30,724 bases of DNA from contig JBDTNK010000023.1 of NCBI GenBank assembly GCA_039933775.1, positions 1 through 30,724 of the forward strand. The letters are read 5' to 3'. Position 1 is the first letter of the stretch. Every line of letters begins with the position of its first letter. The position numbers and the translations under genes are program-made. The notes beneath the pieces are model-generated. The model was not told where the DNA came from and did not search any database. It saw nothing but the letters and a program-made list of their open reading frames with translations. The stretch is from JBDTNK01 sp039933775. Lineage in GTDB: Bacteria > Chloroflexota > Limnocylindria > QHBO01. This document shows, piece after piece, positions 7,205 to 15,801 of the stretch.

Positions 7205-9415
7205 ATGACCGTCGCGCTGCCGGCCGAGCTGCATGGCCTGACCACCGCGGAGTACCGCCTCGTCATCGAGCGGCTCGGCCGCGAGCCGAACTCCGTCGAG
7301 CTCGGCATGTTCGGTGCGATGTGGTCCGAGCACTGCGCCTATAAGCACAGCCGGCCGTTGTTGGGCCGCCTGCCGACCAGCGGCGAGCGCGTCCTGGTGG
7401 GGCCGGGCGAGAACGCGGGCGCGCTCGACATCGGTCATGGATTGGCGGTCATCTTCAAGATCGAGTCGCACAACCACCCCAGCGCCATCGAGCCGTACCA
7501 GGGCGCCGCCACCGGCGTCGGCGGCATCATCCGCGACATCTTCACCATGGGAGCTCGACCGATTGCCCTCGCCAACTCACTGCGCTTCGGCCCGCTCGAG
7601 CCTGACCAATGGACCGATGCCGATGCGGCTGCCCGGAACCGCTACCTGTTCGGCGGGGTCGTGGCGGGGATTGCCGGCTACGGCAACTGCATTGGTATCC
7701 CCGATGTCGCGGGCGAGGTGGCCTTCGACCCCAGCTTCAGCGGCAACCCACTCGTGAACGCCATGTGCGTCGGGATCGCCCGCCACGACGAGATCACGCT
7801 GGCCCGTGCGGCGGGGCCGGGGAACGCGCTGCTGCTGGTGGGGGCCACGACCGGGCGCGACGGGATCCAGGGGGCCTCGTTCGCCTCAGCCACGCTGGGC
7901 GAGGATCGCGAGCAGCGGCGGCCGGCGGTGCAGGTCGGCAACCCGTTCCTGGAGAAGCTGCTGATGGAGGCGTGCCTGGAGCTGGCCCGGCTCGATGCCG
8001 TCGTCGCGATGCAGGATCTGGGCGCCGCGGGGCTGACCTGCGCGCTGGCGGAGCTCTCCGCCCGCGGCGAATGCGGCGCCCAGGTGGACCTGGACCTCGT
8101 TCCGCGGCGCGAGGCCGGGATGACGCCGTACGAGGTGCTCCTCAGCGAGTCGCAGGAGCGGATGCTCATCGTCGTGACCGCCGGGCGGGAGGCGGAGGTG
8201 CAGCGCGTCTTCGAGCGATACGACCTGCGCGCAGCGACGATCGGGCGCGTCATCGCGGAGCCGGTGGTGCGCTGCTCGGCGCGCGGCGAGCTCGTGTGCG
8301 AGGTGCCGGGCGCCGCGCTGGCCGACGACGCGCCCACCTACGTGCGTGACGGCGCCCCGCCGCCGGATCTTCTGGAGCGCCGCGCGGTCGACCTGGCGCC
8401 ATTGGCGGCGCAGCCGCCATCGGTCTCAGAGCTGCTCGCGCTGCTGGCGAGCCCGAACGTGCGCAGCCGGCGACCGATCTGGCGACAGTACGACCACATG
8501 AACGGCACGAACACGGTCGTGGGTCCGGGCGCGGGGGATGCGGCGCTGCTGCGGCTGAAGGGCACGCCCGCCGCGTTGGCGATCAGCGTCGATGGCCCGG
8601 GGCGCCTTGGCGCGCTGGACCCGCGACTCGCCGGTTCATCCGCGGTCGTCGAGGCGGCGCTGAACGTGGCGGTCAGTGGCGCGACGCCGATCGGGATCAC
8701 GAACTGCCTCAACTTCGCGTCGCCCGAGACCGCGGCCGGCTACTGGCAGCTGTCAGAGGCCATCGAGGGCATGGGGGAGGCTTGTCGCGCGCTCGACATC
8801 CCGGTCGTGTCGGGCAACGTGAGCCTCTACAACGAAACGCCGGATGGCCCGATCCTCCCCACGCCAGTCGTCGGCATGATCGGACTCCTCGACGACCGAT
8901 CGCGTGCCGTCCCGATGACGTGGCACGACGGCGACGAGCTGTGGCTGCTTGGTCCCGCGGAGGTGGATGCCTCGAGCCTGGCGGGATCGGAGCGCGCGGC
9001 GCGCGACGGGATCCTGGGCGGCGTTCCGTCGCTGGACCTCGGCGCTGCCGCACGCCTCGTGACCCTGCTGGGTGAGCTTTCGCGGGACCGCGTGGTGCTG
9101 GCCGCGCACGACGCGTCGATCGGCGGGATCGCGGTCGCGGCAGCCCGCATGGCGATCGCCTCCGGCCTCGGGGCGCAGCTCTCGCTCGCGGAGGGCGAAG
9201 CGCTCCCCACGGCTGCCTGGTTCGGCGAGCGCGACGGACGGGTGCTCGTCACAACGGCCGATGGCACGGGCGAACGCCTCGCCGCCGCCTCGGTGGCACG
9301 CGGGGTCAGCTGCCGGCGGCTGGGCGCGGTCGGCGGAACGTTCCTGCGGCTCGACGGCCGCGGGGTCCAGGTGAGCGCGCTGCGTGCCGCGTGGGAGACG
9401 CCGTTCGCGTCCTGA
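7205..9415 (+). CDS. purL: FGAM synthase large subunit PurL (small type)
   Basis: 736 residues, the usual length of the small PurL that needs separate PurS and PurQ. It converts FGAR, ATP and ammonia to FGAM. Motifs seen: MFGAMWSEHCAYKHSR (His43 region), VGPGENAGALDIG, FKIESHNHPSAIEPYQGAAT (ATP/Mg site), GRDGIQGASFASA, NPFLEKLLMEACLEL, AMQDLGAAGLTCALAELSA, then in the second half YDHMNGTNTVVG, GITNCLNFASPE and SGNVSLYNET. This is the duplicated AIR-synthase fold. No ribosome binding site or -10 box is evident before the ATG at 7205, so it is probably read from the upstream message. The stop is followed by 62 bases and then the converging gene on the - strand. Confidence 0.98.
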   Translation: MTVALPAELHGLTTAEYRLVIERLGREPNSVELGMFGAMWSEHCAYKHSRPLLGRLPTSGERVLVGPGENAGALDIGHGLAVIFKIESHNHPSAIEPYQGAATGVGGIIRDIFTMGARPIALANSLRFGPLEPDQWTDADAAARNRYLFGGVVAGIAGYGNCIGIPDVAGEVAFDPSFSGNPLVNAMCVGIARHDEITLARAAGPGNALLLVGATTGRDGIQGASFASATLGEDREQRRPAVQVGNPFLEKLLMEACLELARLDAVVAMQDLGAAGLTCALAELSARGECGAQVDLDLVPRREAGMTPYEVLLSESQERMLIVVTAGREAEVQRVFERYDLRAATIGRVIAEPVVRCSARGELVCEVPGAALADDAPTYVRDGAPPPDLLERRAVDLAPLAAQPPSVSELLALLASPNVRSRRPIWRQYDHMNGTNTVVGPGAGDAALLRLKGTPAALAISVDGPGRLGALDPRLAGSSAVVEAALNVAVSGATPIGITNCLNFASPETAAGYWQLSEAIEGMGEACRALDIPVVSGNVSLYNETPDGPILPTPVVGMIGLLDDRSRAVPMTWHDGDELWLLGPAEVDASSLAGSERAARDGILGGVPSLDLGAAARLVTLLGELSRDRVVLAAHDASIGGIAVAAARMAIASGLGAQLSLAEGEALPTAAWFGERDGRVLVTTADGTGERLAAASVARGVSCRRLGAVGGTFLRLDGRGVQVSALRAAWETPFAS

Positions 9416-9477
9416 TGCGCCGCAGCCTGCTTCTGGACCGGCTGTTCGGCTAGCGGTTTGGCCGAGCTGCTCGCTCG

Positions 9478-10575
9478 TTAGCGCTTCGGCGCGCGCCGGC
9501 CGCGCAACCGCGCCGGCGACTGTGCACGAGGCGGATCGAGCTCGATCGGACCGACGCCGCGGGCGGCACGCTCGTCCATCGAGTCGCGCAGGCGCCGTGC
9601 CCGTCGGGCGAGCAGGGCGGTCTCGGGCGCGATGCCCATGGCCGCGACGATCGGATCGTCGGCCTCGGGGGCGGAAACGCCCGGCTCCACCATGGCCGCG
9701 GTTGCCGTCTCCTGGCGGCGCCGTCCCGCGACAAGCATCCCGACGCCGGCGATGGCCAGCAGGCAGGCCAGTGTTACCGCCAGTGACATGACGGTGGGCA
9801 GTGTCCAGGTGTCGCCGCCCGCAAGCTCCGCGGCGGGCAGCGGCGAGGCGCTGCCGGCGCCGCGCTGTGACGGCGCGACGTCGAACGCTGACGAGGCGGG
9901 TCGGGCGCCAGCCGGCCCGAGGTCCGGCGCCCGGCTGGTATCCGCGGGTCGCGGTGCGGGCGCCGACGGTGGCTGGTCCTCGGACGGGACGGCCGGCGCA
10001 GCGGACGCGGATGCCGCCGGAAGAGGCTGCGTCGTTGTAGGCGGTATCGGGTCCACGGCCGGCGGGCTCGCCGGAATCGCCAGCGGCGTGACCGCCGGCG
10101 CCTGCGCGCCACCGCTCCCACCGCTTCCATCCTCGCCGGCTGCGCCGTCGCTGATCGGCTCCGATGTCCGTGGCGCGGCGTCGACCTTCGGCGAGATTCC
10201 CGGCACCGGAGCCACGGCCAGGATCGTGACCGTGGGCCCGTCCAGTGACGTCGCCGGGCCCTGGGCGGCGCGGGCAGTGAAGCGCACGGTCCACGTTCCC
10301 GGAGGCGGTGCCGCGACGCCGGTCCAGCGCCCAGCGCTGGCGGTCCCTGAGCCAAGGGTCAGCGTCACGCTGAGCGTGCCAAGCGAGGCGCTGATGGAGC
10401 TGGCCGGGTGCGCGCCGTCGTAGTCCACCGCGAGGCTGACGACTGTGCCGGCGCTGCCCGATGTCGGGCTCGCGACGGCCGCCGAGAGGGTGTTTGCTGC
10501 GGCGAACGACGTGGAAGGCGCAGCGACGAACGTCGCCAGCACGGCGATGAGCAGTCCCACCAGCGGACGGCTCAC
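9478..10575 (-). CDS. Secreted, C-terminally anchored Pro/Ala-rich protein
   Basis: 365 residues, family not recognised. A signal peptide (about residues 1-26, hydrophobic core VGLLIAVLATFVAA, likely cut near SFA-AAN) is followed by a beta-rich domain (about 28-122) resembling an immunoglobulin-like fold, with alternating Thr/Val strands and GTWTVRFTA. A long Pro/Ala/Ser linker (about 123-255) leads to one transmembrane helix (259-283). The tail of about 80 residues is basic and cytoplasmic. Its GTG start overlaps the TGA of the upstream GGDEF/HD-GYP gene (GTGA), so the two are co-translated. A surface or envelope output of cyclic-di-GMP signalling is a fair guess only. Confidence 0.8.
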   Translation of the reverse strand: MSRPLVGLLIAVLATFVAAPSTSFAAANTLSAAVASPTSGSAGTVVSLAVDYDGAHPASSISASLGTLSVTLTLGSGTASAGRWTGVAAPPPGTWTVRFTARAAQGPATSLDGPTVTILAVAPVPGISPKVDAAPRTSEPISDGAAGEDGSGGSGGAQAPAVTPLAIPASPPAVDPIPPTTTQPLPAASASAAPAVPSEDQPPSAPAPRPADTSRAPDLGPAGARPASSAFDVAPSQRGAGSASPLPAAELAGGDTWTLPTVMSLAVTLACLLAIAGVGMLVAGRRRQETATAAMVEPGVSAPEADDPIVAAMGIAPETALLARRARRLRDSMDERAARGVGPIELDPPRAQSPARLRGRRAPKR

Positions 10576-12308
10576 CCCGCGGCCTCCCGCACGGCGCGGC
10601 GCTGGCGCCGGGCCGTGCGTGCCACTGCTGCCGCTGCCGCTGCCGCTGCCGGCGCTGCGGCTGCAGGCGGTGCGGCTGCCGGGGGCGCCTCGTCCGGCGA
10701 TCCGTCGGCCGCCGACGCCTCGTCCGGCAAAGAATCGGCCGGCATGTGGGTCAGCAGCTCGGCCGTGGTGGCGTGCAGGTGCTCGATCCCGCCCCGCGCC
10801 TGACGGTGGAGCCGGTACACCTCGTCGAGCCCATCGGGCGGTACGCCTTCGCGGTACAGGACGCAGAAGCGCTGCACCACGTCGGGATCGAACTGCTGAC
10901 CGGCGCAGCGCTGCAGCTCCTCGAGCGCTTCGGCGTGGCTGAGCGCCTTCGAGTACGGGCGGTCGTTGACCATGGCGTGGTAAGCATCGGCCACGGCCAC
11001 GATCCGGGCGCCGAGCGGGATCTCGCTGCCACGCAGGCCGTGCGGATACCCGCCGCCGTTATAGCGCTCGTGGTGATGCAGCACGATCGGGATCGCGTCG
11101 CGCAAGCTCGACGCCTGCTCCAGGATGACCTGCCCGATACGCGGGTGCTCGCCGATCGACTGCCACTCGGTCGGCGTCAGCGCGCTCGGCTTGTCGAGGA
11201 TCTCCGAGGGCACGGCCAGCTTGCCGAGGTCGTGCAGCAGGCTGGCGATGCGAATCTTGTCGATCTCCTCCTCGGGCAGGCTGAGCTCCATGGCGATGCC
11301 GGTCGAGAGCGAGGCGATCATGTCCGAGGGGCGGCCGCGATGATGCGGCTGTGGCGCCAGGACCGATGCCAGCGCCTCAGTCGCCGTCGCGCTCGCCCAC
11401 TGACCGATGGCGGCCGCGGCGGCTCGCCGTTCGGCGGAGATGGGCGCACGCTTGACGGGCGCGCCCTCGTCGATGTCATGGTGCTGCGCGACCCGGTTGC
11501 GACCCATCGCCTTGGCGTGGTACATCGCGGTATCGGCCTGCTCGACGAGCGTCTCGACGCGCAGGACGTCGCCGACGCCGCCGGCGATGCCCGCACTGAT
11601 GGTGACGTTGATGCGCTGTCCGTCGGTGATCCGGATCATCGACTGCATGACCAGCACGCGCAGCTGCTCCATCAGCTCGACGGCCTGCTCGGGACGCGTC
11701 TCGGGCAGGATGATCATGAATTCCTCGCCGCCGTAACGGCCCACGAGATCGCTGCCGCGCAGGCTCTGCGCCACGACCGTCGCGATCTGGCGCAGGACCG
11801 CGTCGCCGGCGTTGTGTCCGTAGGTGTCGTTGATTGGCTTGAAGCGGTCGATGTCGATGAAGGCCACCGAGAGCCAGTGGCGGTAACGGGCGGCACGCTC
11901 GACTTCGGAGACGAGGGCGGTGAGCAGGGTCTCGCGGTTCGGGACGCCGGTCAGCCGGTCGTGTGTGGCGCGGACCTCGGTCTGCACGAAGGCGCGGCTG
12001 GCCGTGTTGAAGGCCCGCGCCAGGCGCTGCTCGGCCGGAATGCCAGACTCGTGCAGCGCGATCGGCTCATCGGCCTCCAGCGTCTCCTCCAGGCGGCGAG
12101 CGAGCCGGTCGAGGCGCCACGCGCCGTACGCCCAGGCGACGCCCAGGGTCGTGAGGATCCCGGCCAGGGCGGCGAGCAGCGTGGGCATCAGGATCGACAA
12201 TCGCGTCCGCTCGTCGGGCGCATCGGCGATCAGTGCGAGCACCACGACGACGCAGGTGGCGACGGCAGCTGGCGCCAGAAAGCCCAGGGCACGAATGACT
12301 TTCAGCAC
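10572..12308 (-). CDS. Membrane-anchored GGDEF plus HD-GYP cyclic-di-GMP enzyme
   Basis: 578 residues from the GTG at 12308. Two hydrophobic helices (about 8-28 and 38-62) are followed by a short HAMP-like linker. A GGDEF domain (about 112-275) has an intact GGEEF at 193-197 and an RxxD inhibitory site (Arg184-Asp187) five residues before it. An HD-GYP domain follows (about 315-490), with HDLGK (359-363), EHPRIG and HHHERYNGGGYPHGLRG (411-427). Both synthesis and hydrolysis of cyclic-di-GMP look possible. The C-terminus is an Ala/Pro tract (DNA 10618-10690 is a GCC/GCT/GCG-type low-complexity run). The open frame extends to 12569, but the extra 87 residues have non-coding character and GTG 12308 begins a normal membrane N-terminus. 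GAGAG lies just before it. Confidence 0.93.
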   Translation of the reverse strand: MLKVIRALGFLAPAAVATCVVVVLALIADAPDERTRLSILMPTLLAALAGILTTLGVAWAYGAWRLDRLARRLEETLEADEPIALHESGIPAEQRLARAFNTASRAFVQTEVRATHDRLTGVPNRETLLTALVSEVERAARYRHWLSVAFIDIDRFKPINDTYGHNAGDAVLRQIATVVAQSLRGSDLVGRYGGEEFMIILPETRPEQAVELMEQLRVLVMQSMIRITDGQRINVTISAGIAGGVGDVLRVETLVEQADTAMYHAKAMGRNRVAQHHDIDEGAPVKRAPISAERRAAAAAIGQWASATATEALASVLAPQPHHRGRPSDMIASLSTGIAMELSLPEEEIDKIRIASLLHDLGKLAVPSEILDKPSALTPTEWQSIGEHPRIGQVILEQASSLRDAIPIVLHHHERYNGGGYPHGLRGSEIPLGARIVAVADAYHAMVNDRPYSKALSHAEALEELQRCAGQQFDPDVVQRFCVLYREGVPPDGLDEVYRLHRQARGGIEHLHATTAELLTHMPADSLPDEASAADGSPDEAPPAAAPPAAAAPAAAAAAAAVARTARRQRRAVREAAG

Positions 12309-12451
12309 GTGTTCTCTCGAAGACGGATGGCTTGGATGAAGGCGTCGAGCATGACCGAAGCAGGCCCATTTCGACCATGGCCCGATGGTCCCGCCACGCC
12401 GCCGGTGGTGCGCGGACGGCGTCGCATGACGGCACCGGTGCGGTCCGGTGC

Positions 12452-12479
12452 AGTACACCCCCCGGTACTTCCGCCGGGG
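12452..12479. promoter_or_regulatory. Two mutually exclusive inverted repeats upstream of the GGDEF gene
   Basis: AGTAC at 12452-12456 pairs with GTACT at 12465-12469, and CCCCGG at 12460-12465 pairs with CCGGGG at 12474-12479. The pairs interleave, so an RNA read from the - strand could form one or the other but not both. It lies about 145 bases before the GGDEF/HD-GYP start. It could be an operator or an alternative-structure leader; the pairing is seen, the role is inferred. Confidence 0.35.
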
Positions 12480-12692
12480 CACTTTGAGCGCTCCGCGCGG
12501 TGATTCCTGCCTGAATGAATCGGCCGTAGAATCGTGCGGGAAAAGCTCGGCTCCTGCCTGCCTGTCCAAGCCCTGCTCGGTGCCAGTCTGCCTGGCCGAT
12601 GGACGAACGAAGCGCCGATTCGATCGATCCCTCCGCCTGGGCGCTATTGAGACTGGCCACGTGACCGAGGGAGCTCACTTCGTTGGTCAATC

Positions 12693-12709
12693 TGCCAGTG
12701 TGGCTGGCA
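12693..12709. promoter_or_regulatory. Perfect inverted repeat upstream of purF
   Basis: TGCCAG and CTGGCA are separated by five bases, about 100 bases before the purF start. It does not match the Bacillus PurBox or the E. coli PurR site. It may be an operator for another regulator or chance. Confidence 0.3.
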
Positions 12710-12798
12710 ACACCGGCCTATCGAGCACGACGCCCTTCAACGGCGGATGTTGCCGTGCGATCGGGCAATCGACTCACCCAGCGGCATCCCGGGGCCGC

Positions 12799-12804
12799 TA
12801 GACT
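12799..12804 (+). promoter_or_regulatory. Putative -10 box of a leaderless purF transcript
   Basis: TAGACT followed by seven bases and then the purF GTG. It is identical to the purB box and supports a shared promoter type for the two purine transcription units. Confidence 0.55.
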
Positions 12805-12811
12805 GAGGTCC

Positions 12812-14308
12812 GTGCCCGGGACCCCTCGCCCCGCTCCGATGGCCGGAGGCGCGCACCCCGCGCCGTTGCCCATCTACGAGCCGCACGGCCCGCGCGAGGA
12901 GTGCGGCGTCGTCGGGATCCACGCCCCGAACCTGCCGGTCGCCAAGCTGGCGCACCTGGCGCTGCATGCGCTGCAGCATCGCGGGCAGGAATCGGCCGGC
13001 ATCGCCACCAGCGATGGCGCGCGGATGCAGCTCCACAAGCGTTTGGGGCTCGTGGCGCAGGTCTTCGACGAAGAGACGCTCGACGAGCTGGACGGCGGCG
13101 GAACTCTTGGCGCGAAGGCGCGCATCGCCATCGGTCATACCAGGTACTCCACGACGGGCTCGAACACGCTGCCGAACGTGCAGCCGGTGTACGCCGCCAG
13201 CGAGCTGGGCGAGCTGATGATCGGGCACAACGGCAACCTCGTGAACGCCACCTGGCTGCGCGACGAGTTGACCGAGCAGGGCGTCGAGTTCAGCACCGCA
13301 TCCGACACCGAGGTGCTCGCCAAGCTCATCGCGCATGCCCCGGGACGGACGTGGGCGCTGCGCGTCGAGCATGCCTTCCACCGCATCACCGGCGCCTTCA
13401 CCTTCACGATGCTCACCACCGACGCGCTCATCGCGGCGCGCGATCCGGTGGGCTTCCGGCCGCTGGCGCTCGGACGCTTCCCGCACGGCGGCGGCTGGGC
13501 CGTGGCCAGCGAGAGTGCGGCGCTCGACGCGATGGGGGCCGACTTCGTGCGCGACGTGGAGGCCGGCGAGATCCTGACGATCGACGCGGAGGGCGTGCAC
13601 TCGCACCGGCCGGTCATGGCCGGGCGCAACGAGAAGCTGTGCGTCTTCGAATACGTCTACCTCGCGCGGCCCGACAGCGTCATCGGTGGCCGGCTGCTGT
13701 ACGAGGCGCGGCTCGAGATGGGCCGCCAGCTGGCGCGCGAGCAACCGACGGAGGCCGATCTCGTCATCCCGGTGCCCGACTCGGCGATCCCGGCCGCCAT
13801 CGGGTATGCCGAGGAGGCCGGCCTGCCCTTCCGCGAGGGCCTCATCAAGAACCGATACATCGGCCGCACCTTCATCCAGCCCATGCAGCGCAGCCGGGAC
13901 CAGGCCGTGCGCATGAAGTTCAACCCGCTGCCCGAGGTGCTCTCCGGCAAGCGGGTCGTCGTGGTCGATGACTCGATCGTGCGCGGCACCACGACCGCAC
14001 CGATCGTCCAGATGCTGCGGCGCGCCGGCGCGCGCGAGGTCCACGTCCGCATCCACTCGCCGCAGATGAAATTCCCGTGCTATATGGGCGTCGACACCGG
14101 GCGCCGATCGGAGCTGATCGCAGCCACGAACGGTCTCGACGAGATCCGCCGCATCATCGGCGCCGACTCGCTCGGCTTCCTCTCGCGGGAGGGGCTGCTG
14201 GCATCGGTCCGTCGCGGCGACGATCGGCACTGCACCGCCTGCTTCGACGGCAACTACCCGACCGACGTCCCGCTCGACGTGGACAAGTACGTCCTCGAGC
14301 GCGGCTGA
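12812..14308 (+). CDS. purF: Amidophosphoribosyltransferase PurF, iron-sulfur type
   Basis: 498 residues from GTG 12812. It commits PRPP to purine synthesis by making phosphoribosylamine from glutamine. Cys31 follows a propeptide ending in PREE and would become the N-terminal nucleophile after cleavage. The glutaminase motifs LQHRGQESAGIA, GHTRYSTTGSN and GHNGNLVN are intact, and the PRPP loop is VVVVDDSIVRGTT (382-394). Cys277, Cys423, Cys474 and Cys477 (KLCVFEYVYLARPDS, KFPCYMG, HCTAC) match the 4Fe-4S ligands of Bacillus-type PurF. GTG 12812 is preferred because the TAGACT box sits seven bases before it; an in-frame ATG at 12839 is an alternative and would shorten the propeptide. purM starts five bases after its stop. 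Confidence 0.97.
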   Translation: MPGTPRPAPMAGGAHPAPLPIYEPHGPREECGVVGIHAPNLPVAKLAHLALHALQHRGQESAGIATSDGARMQLHKRLGLVAQVFDEETLDELDGGGTLGAKARIAIGHTRYSTTGSNTLPNVQPVYAASELGELMIGHNGNLVNATWLRDELTEQGVEFSTASDTEVLAKLIAHAPGRTWALRVEHAFHRITGAFTFTMLTTDALIAARDPVGFRPLALGRFPHGGGWAVASESAALDAMGADFVRDVEAGEILTIDAEGVHSHRPVMAGRNEKLCVFEYVYLARPDSVIGGRLLYEARLEMGRQLAREQPTEADLVIPVPDSAIPAAIGYAEEAGLPFREGLIKNRYIGRTFIQPMQRSRDQAVRMKFNPLPEVLSGKRVVVVDDSIVRGTTTAPIVQMLRRAGAREVHVRIHSPQMKFPCYMGVDTGRRSELIAATNGLDEIRRIIGADSLGFLSREGLLASVRRGDDRHCTACFDGNYPTDVPLDVDKYVLERG

Positions 14309-14313
14309 CGAGC

Positions 14314-15345
14314 GTGGCGCGGAGCTACCGCCAGGCGGGCGTTGACACGGGGTTGGCGGCCGAGGCCGTGACCCGGATCGCGCGCGCGGCCGCCGTGAGC
14401 GCCACGCCCAACGTCCTGGGCGGCATTGGCGGCTTCGGGGGCCTCTTCCGCTTCGATCCGACGCGCTTCACCGATCCGGTGCTCGTCTCATCGACCGATG
14501 GGATGGGGACGAAGCTCAAGGTCGCGGTGGCGCTCGACGCCTTCGACACGCTGGGCGAGGACCTCGTCCACCAGAGCGTCAACGACATCGCGGTGACCGG
14601 CGCCGAGCCGCTCTTCTTCCTCGACTACCTGGCGCTTGGGCACCTGGATCCCGAGCGCGTCGAGCGCATCGTGGCCGGCATTGCGCGAGCCTGCGCCGCG
14701 CTCGAGATCCCGCTGCTGGGCGGTGAGACGGCGCAGATGCCCGATGTCTATCGCGACGACGACCTGGACCTGGCCGGCTTCGTCGTCGGCGTGGCCGATC
14801 GCTCCGATCTCATCGACGGGTCGCGCGCGGCGGCCGGCGACGCGGTCATCGGGCTTCCGTCATCAGGCCTGCATACGAATGGCTACACCCTGGCGCGCCG
14901 CATCCTGCCGCCCGAGACCTGGAACCGCGGGGTCGACGGACTGCCCGGCACGATCGGTGAGGCGCTGCTGGCCCCGCATCGGTCCTACCTGGGTTCGATG
15001 CTGGAGCTGCGCGCCGCGCTGCGGGCCGCGGGTGGCGATGTGGGCGCGTTCAGCCACATCACCGGCGGCGGTTGGAGCGGCAACATCCCGCGCACACTGC
15101 CCGACGGCCTGGGCGTGGTCGTCAATCCCGGCAGCTGGACGGTGCCGTTCATCTTCACCCTGCTCCAGCAGCGCGGCGACATCGAGGATGCCGAGATGGC
15201 GCACACCTTCAACCTTGGGATCGGCCTCACCGCGGTCGTCCCCTCCTACCTGACCGATGTCGCCCTTGCCGCTGTTCCTTCGGCGGCCCTGGTCGGGCGC
15301 GTCGTTGCCGTCGGGCCGGGCGAGGAGCGCGTCGTCTTCGAGTGA
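14314..15345 (+). CDS. purM: AIR synthetase PurM
   Basis: 343 residues, normal length. It closes the imidazole ring, turning FGAM into AIR with ATP. Motifs: SYRQAGVDTGLAAEAV at the N-terminus, GGIGGFGGLF (36-45), STDGMGTKL (60-68), DLVHQSVNDIAVTGAEPLFF (83-102), LLGGETAQMPDVY (134-146), GLPSSGLHTNGYTLAR and FSHITGGGWSGNIPR. The last has W instead of the usual L after GGG, a mild variation. The GTG at 14314 is chosen because it begins the conserved N-terminus and lies five bases after purF; the open frame continues upstream inside purF as a shadow. Confidence 0.97.
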   Translation: MARSYRQAGVDTGLAAEAVTRIARAAAVSATPNVLGGIGGFGGLFRFDPTRFTDPVLVSSTDGMGTKLKVAVALDAFDTLGEDLVHQSVNDIAVTGAEPLFFLDYLALGHLDPERVERIVAGIARACAALEIPLLGGETAQMPDVYRDDDLDLAGFVVGVADRSDLIDGSRAAAGDAVIGLPSSGLHTNGYTLARRILPPETWNRGVDGLPGTIGEALLAPHRSYLGSMLELRAALRAAGGDVGAFSHITGGGWSGNIPRTLPDGLGVVVNPGSWTVPFIFTLLQQRGDIEDAEMAHTFNLGIGLTAVVPSYLTDVALAAVPSAALVGRVVAVGPGEERVVFE

Positions 15346-15399
15346 CGCGGGGCGACCGTGGGCCGATGGCCGATGGCCGAGTCGCCTATCTGGCGCAGC

Positions 15400-15789
15400 T
15401 CATGCGGCGATGGCGACGATGAGGCTCGACACCAGGAGCACCAGGGTCACCGGCACCCAGATCCGCCGCTCTCCGGCGCTCGGGCTTATCGCATTGAGCA
15501 CCACGCCGAGCGCGGAGACGACGACCGGCAGCCAGACGGTCCAGCGCAGCGGCGCGGCGATGCTGGGGAGCAGCACATTGGCACTTGCGAGCTCGATCGC
15601 CGCCAGAAGAAGGAGCACGCCCGCCTGGACGACAGCCGCGACCCGCATCCGCGGCGGATAGCGCCCTGGGAACGCGCCACCCATCGCGTATGCGCCCCAT
15701 GGCGCTCCGAGCGCGAGCCCGAATTGGAAGGCGACAACGATCAGGGTGGTGGCGCTGAATATCAGCGCAGCGGCGGTCTCAGCATCCAC
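15400..15789 (-). CDS. Small four-helix membrane protein of unknown function
   Basis: 129 residues. Four hydrophobic helices lie near 7-29, 50-72, 82-102 and 110-128. The loop after helix 1 carries LALGAPWGAYAMGG and FPGRYPPRMR. I recall this ALGAPWG...GG...LP.RLR pattern from a widespread family of uncharacterised bacterial membrane proteins, which supports it being real. The GTG start at 15789 has TAGGGT six bases upstream on the - strand. It converges on purM, with 54 bases between the stops, and splits purM from purN. No function can be given. Confidence 0.75.
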   Translation of the reverse strand: MDAETAAALIFSATTLIVVAFQFGLALGAPWGAYAMGGAFPGRYPPRMRVAAVVQAGVLLLLAAIELASANVLLPSIAAPLRWTVWLPVVVSALGVVLNAISPSAGERRIWVPVTLVLLVSSLIVAIAA

Positions 15790-15795
15790 CTCGCC

Positions 15796-15801
15796 ACCCT
15801 A
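15796..15801 (-). promoter_or_regulatory. Putative leaderless -10 box for the small membrane protein
   Basis: Read on the - strand this is TAGGGT, then six bases, then the GTG start. It follows the same geometry as purB. Confidence 0.5.

Larger units (their letters stand above)
12309..12811. other. Divergent intergenic region between GGDEF gene and purF
   Basis: 503 bases with no gene I can support. Base composition is visibly less GC-rich than the flanking genes. It holds two overlapping inverted repeats near the - strand gene (12452-12479), a direct repeat CCGGTGC (12435-12441 and 12445-12451), a hairpin at 12693-12709, a TAGAAT at 12527-12532, repeated CTGCCTG words, and the purF -10 box. 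The open frames crossing it are extensions of the flanking genes without coding character. Regulation of both divergent genes is the obvious use. I see no recognisable riboswitch, and the cyclic-di-GMP riboswitch core was not found. Confidence 0.6.

Noticed and set aside
9415..9453. Twelve-codon ORF starting in the purL stop (TGATG)
   Set aside because: Too short and without a downstream same-strand gene to regulate, since the next gene converges from the other strand.
9484..9500. GCGC-TTCG-GCGC hairpin as a purL terminator
   Set aside because: It lies inside the last codons of the converging gene, has a short stem and no T-run. I do not call a terminator.
10618..10690. GCC/GCT/GCG repeat tract as a separate repeat element
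   Set aside because: It encodes the in-frame Ala/Pro tail of the GGDEF/HD-GYP protein.
12309..12480. Cyclic-di-GMP riboswitch before the GGDEF gene
   Set aside because: The conserved core of the known class I aptamer was looked for on the - strand and not seen.
12309..12569. N-terminal extension of the GGDEF/HD-GYP frame to 12569
   Set aside because: The extra 87 residues have Cys/His/Arg-rich non-coding character, and a normal membrane N-terminus begins at GTG 12308.
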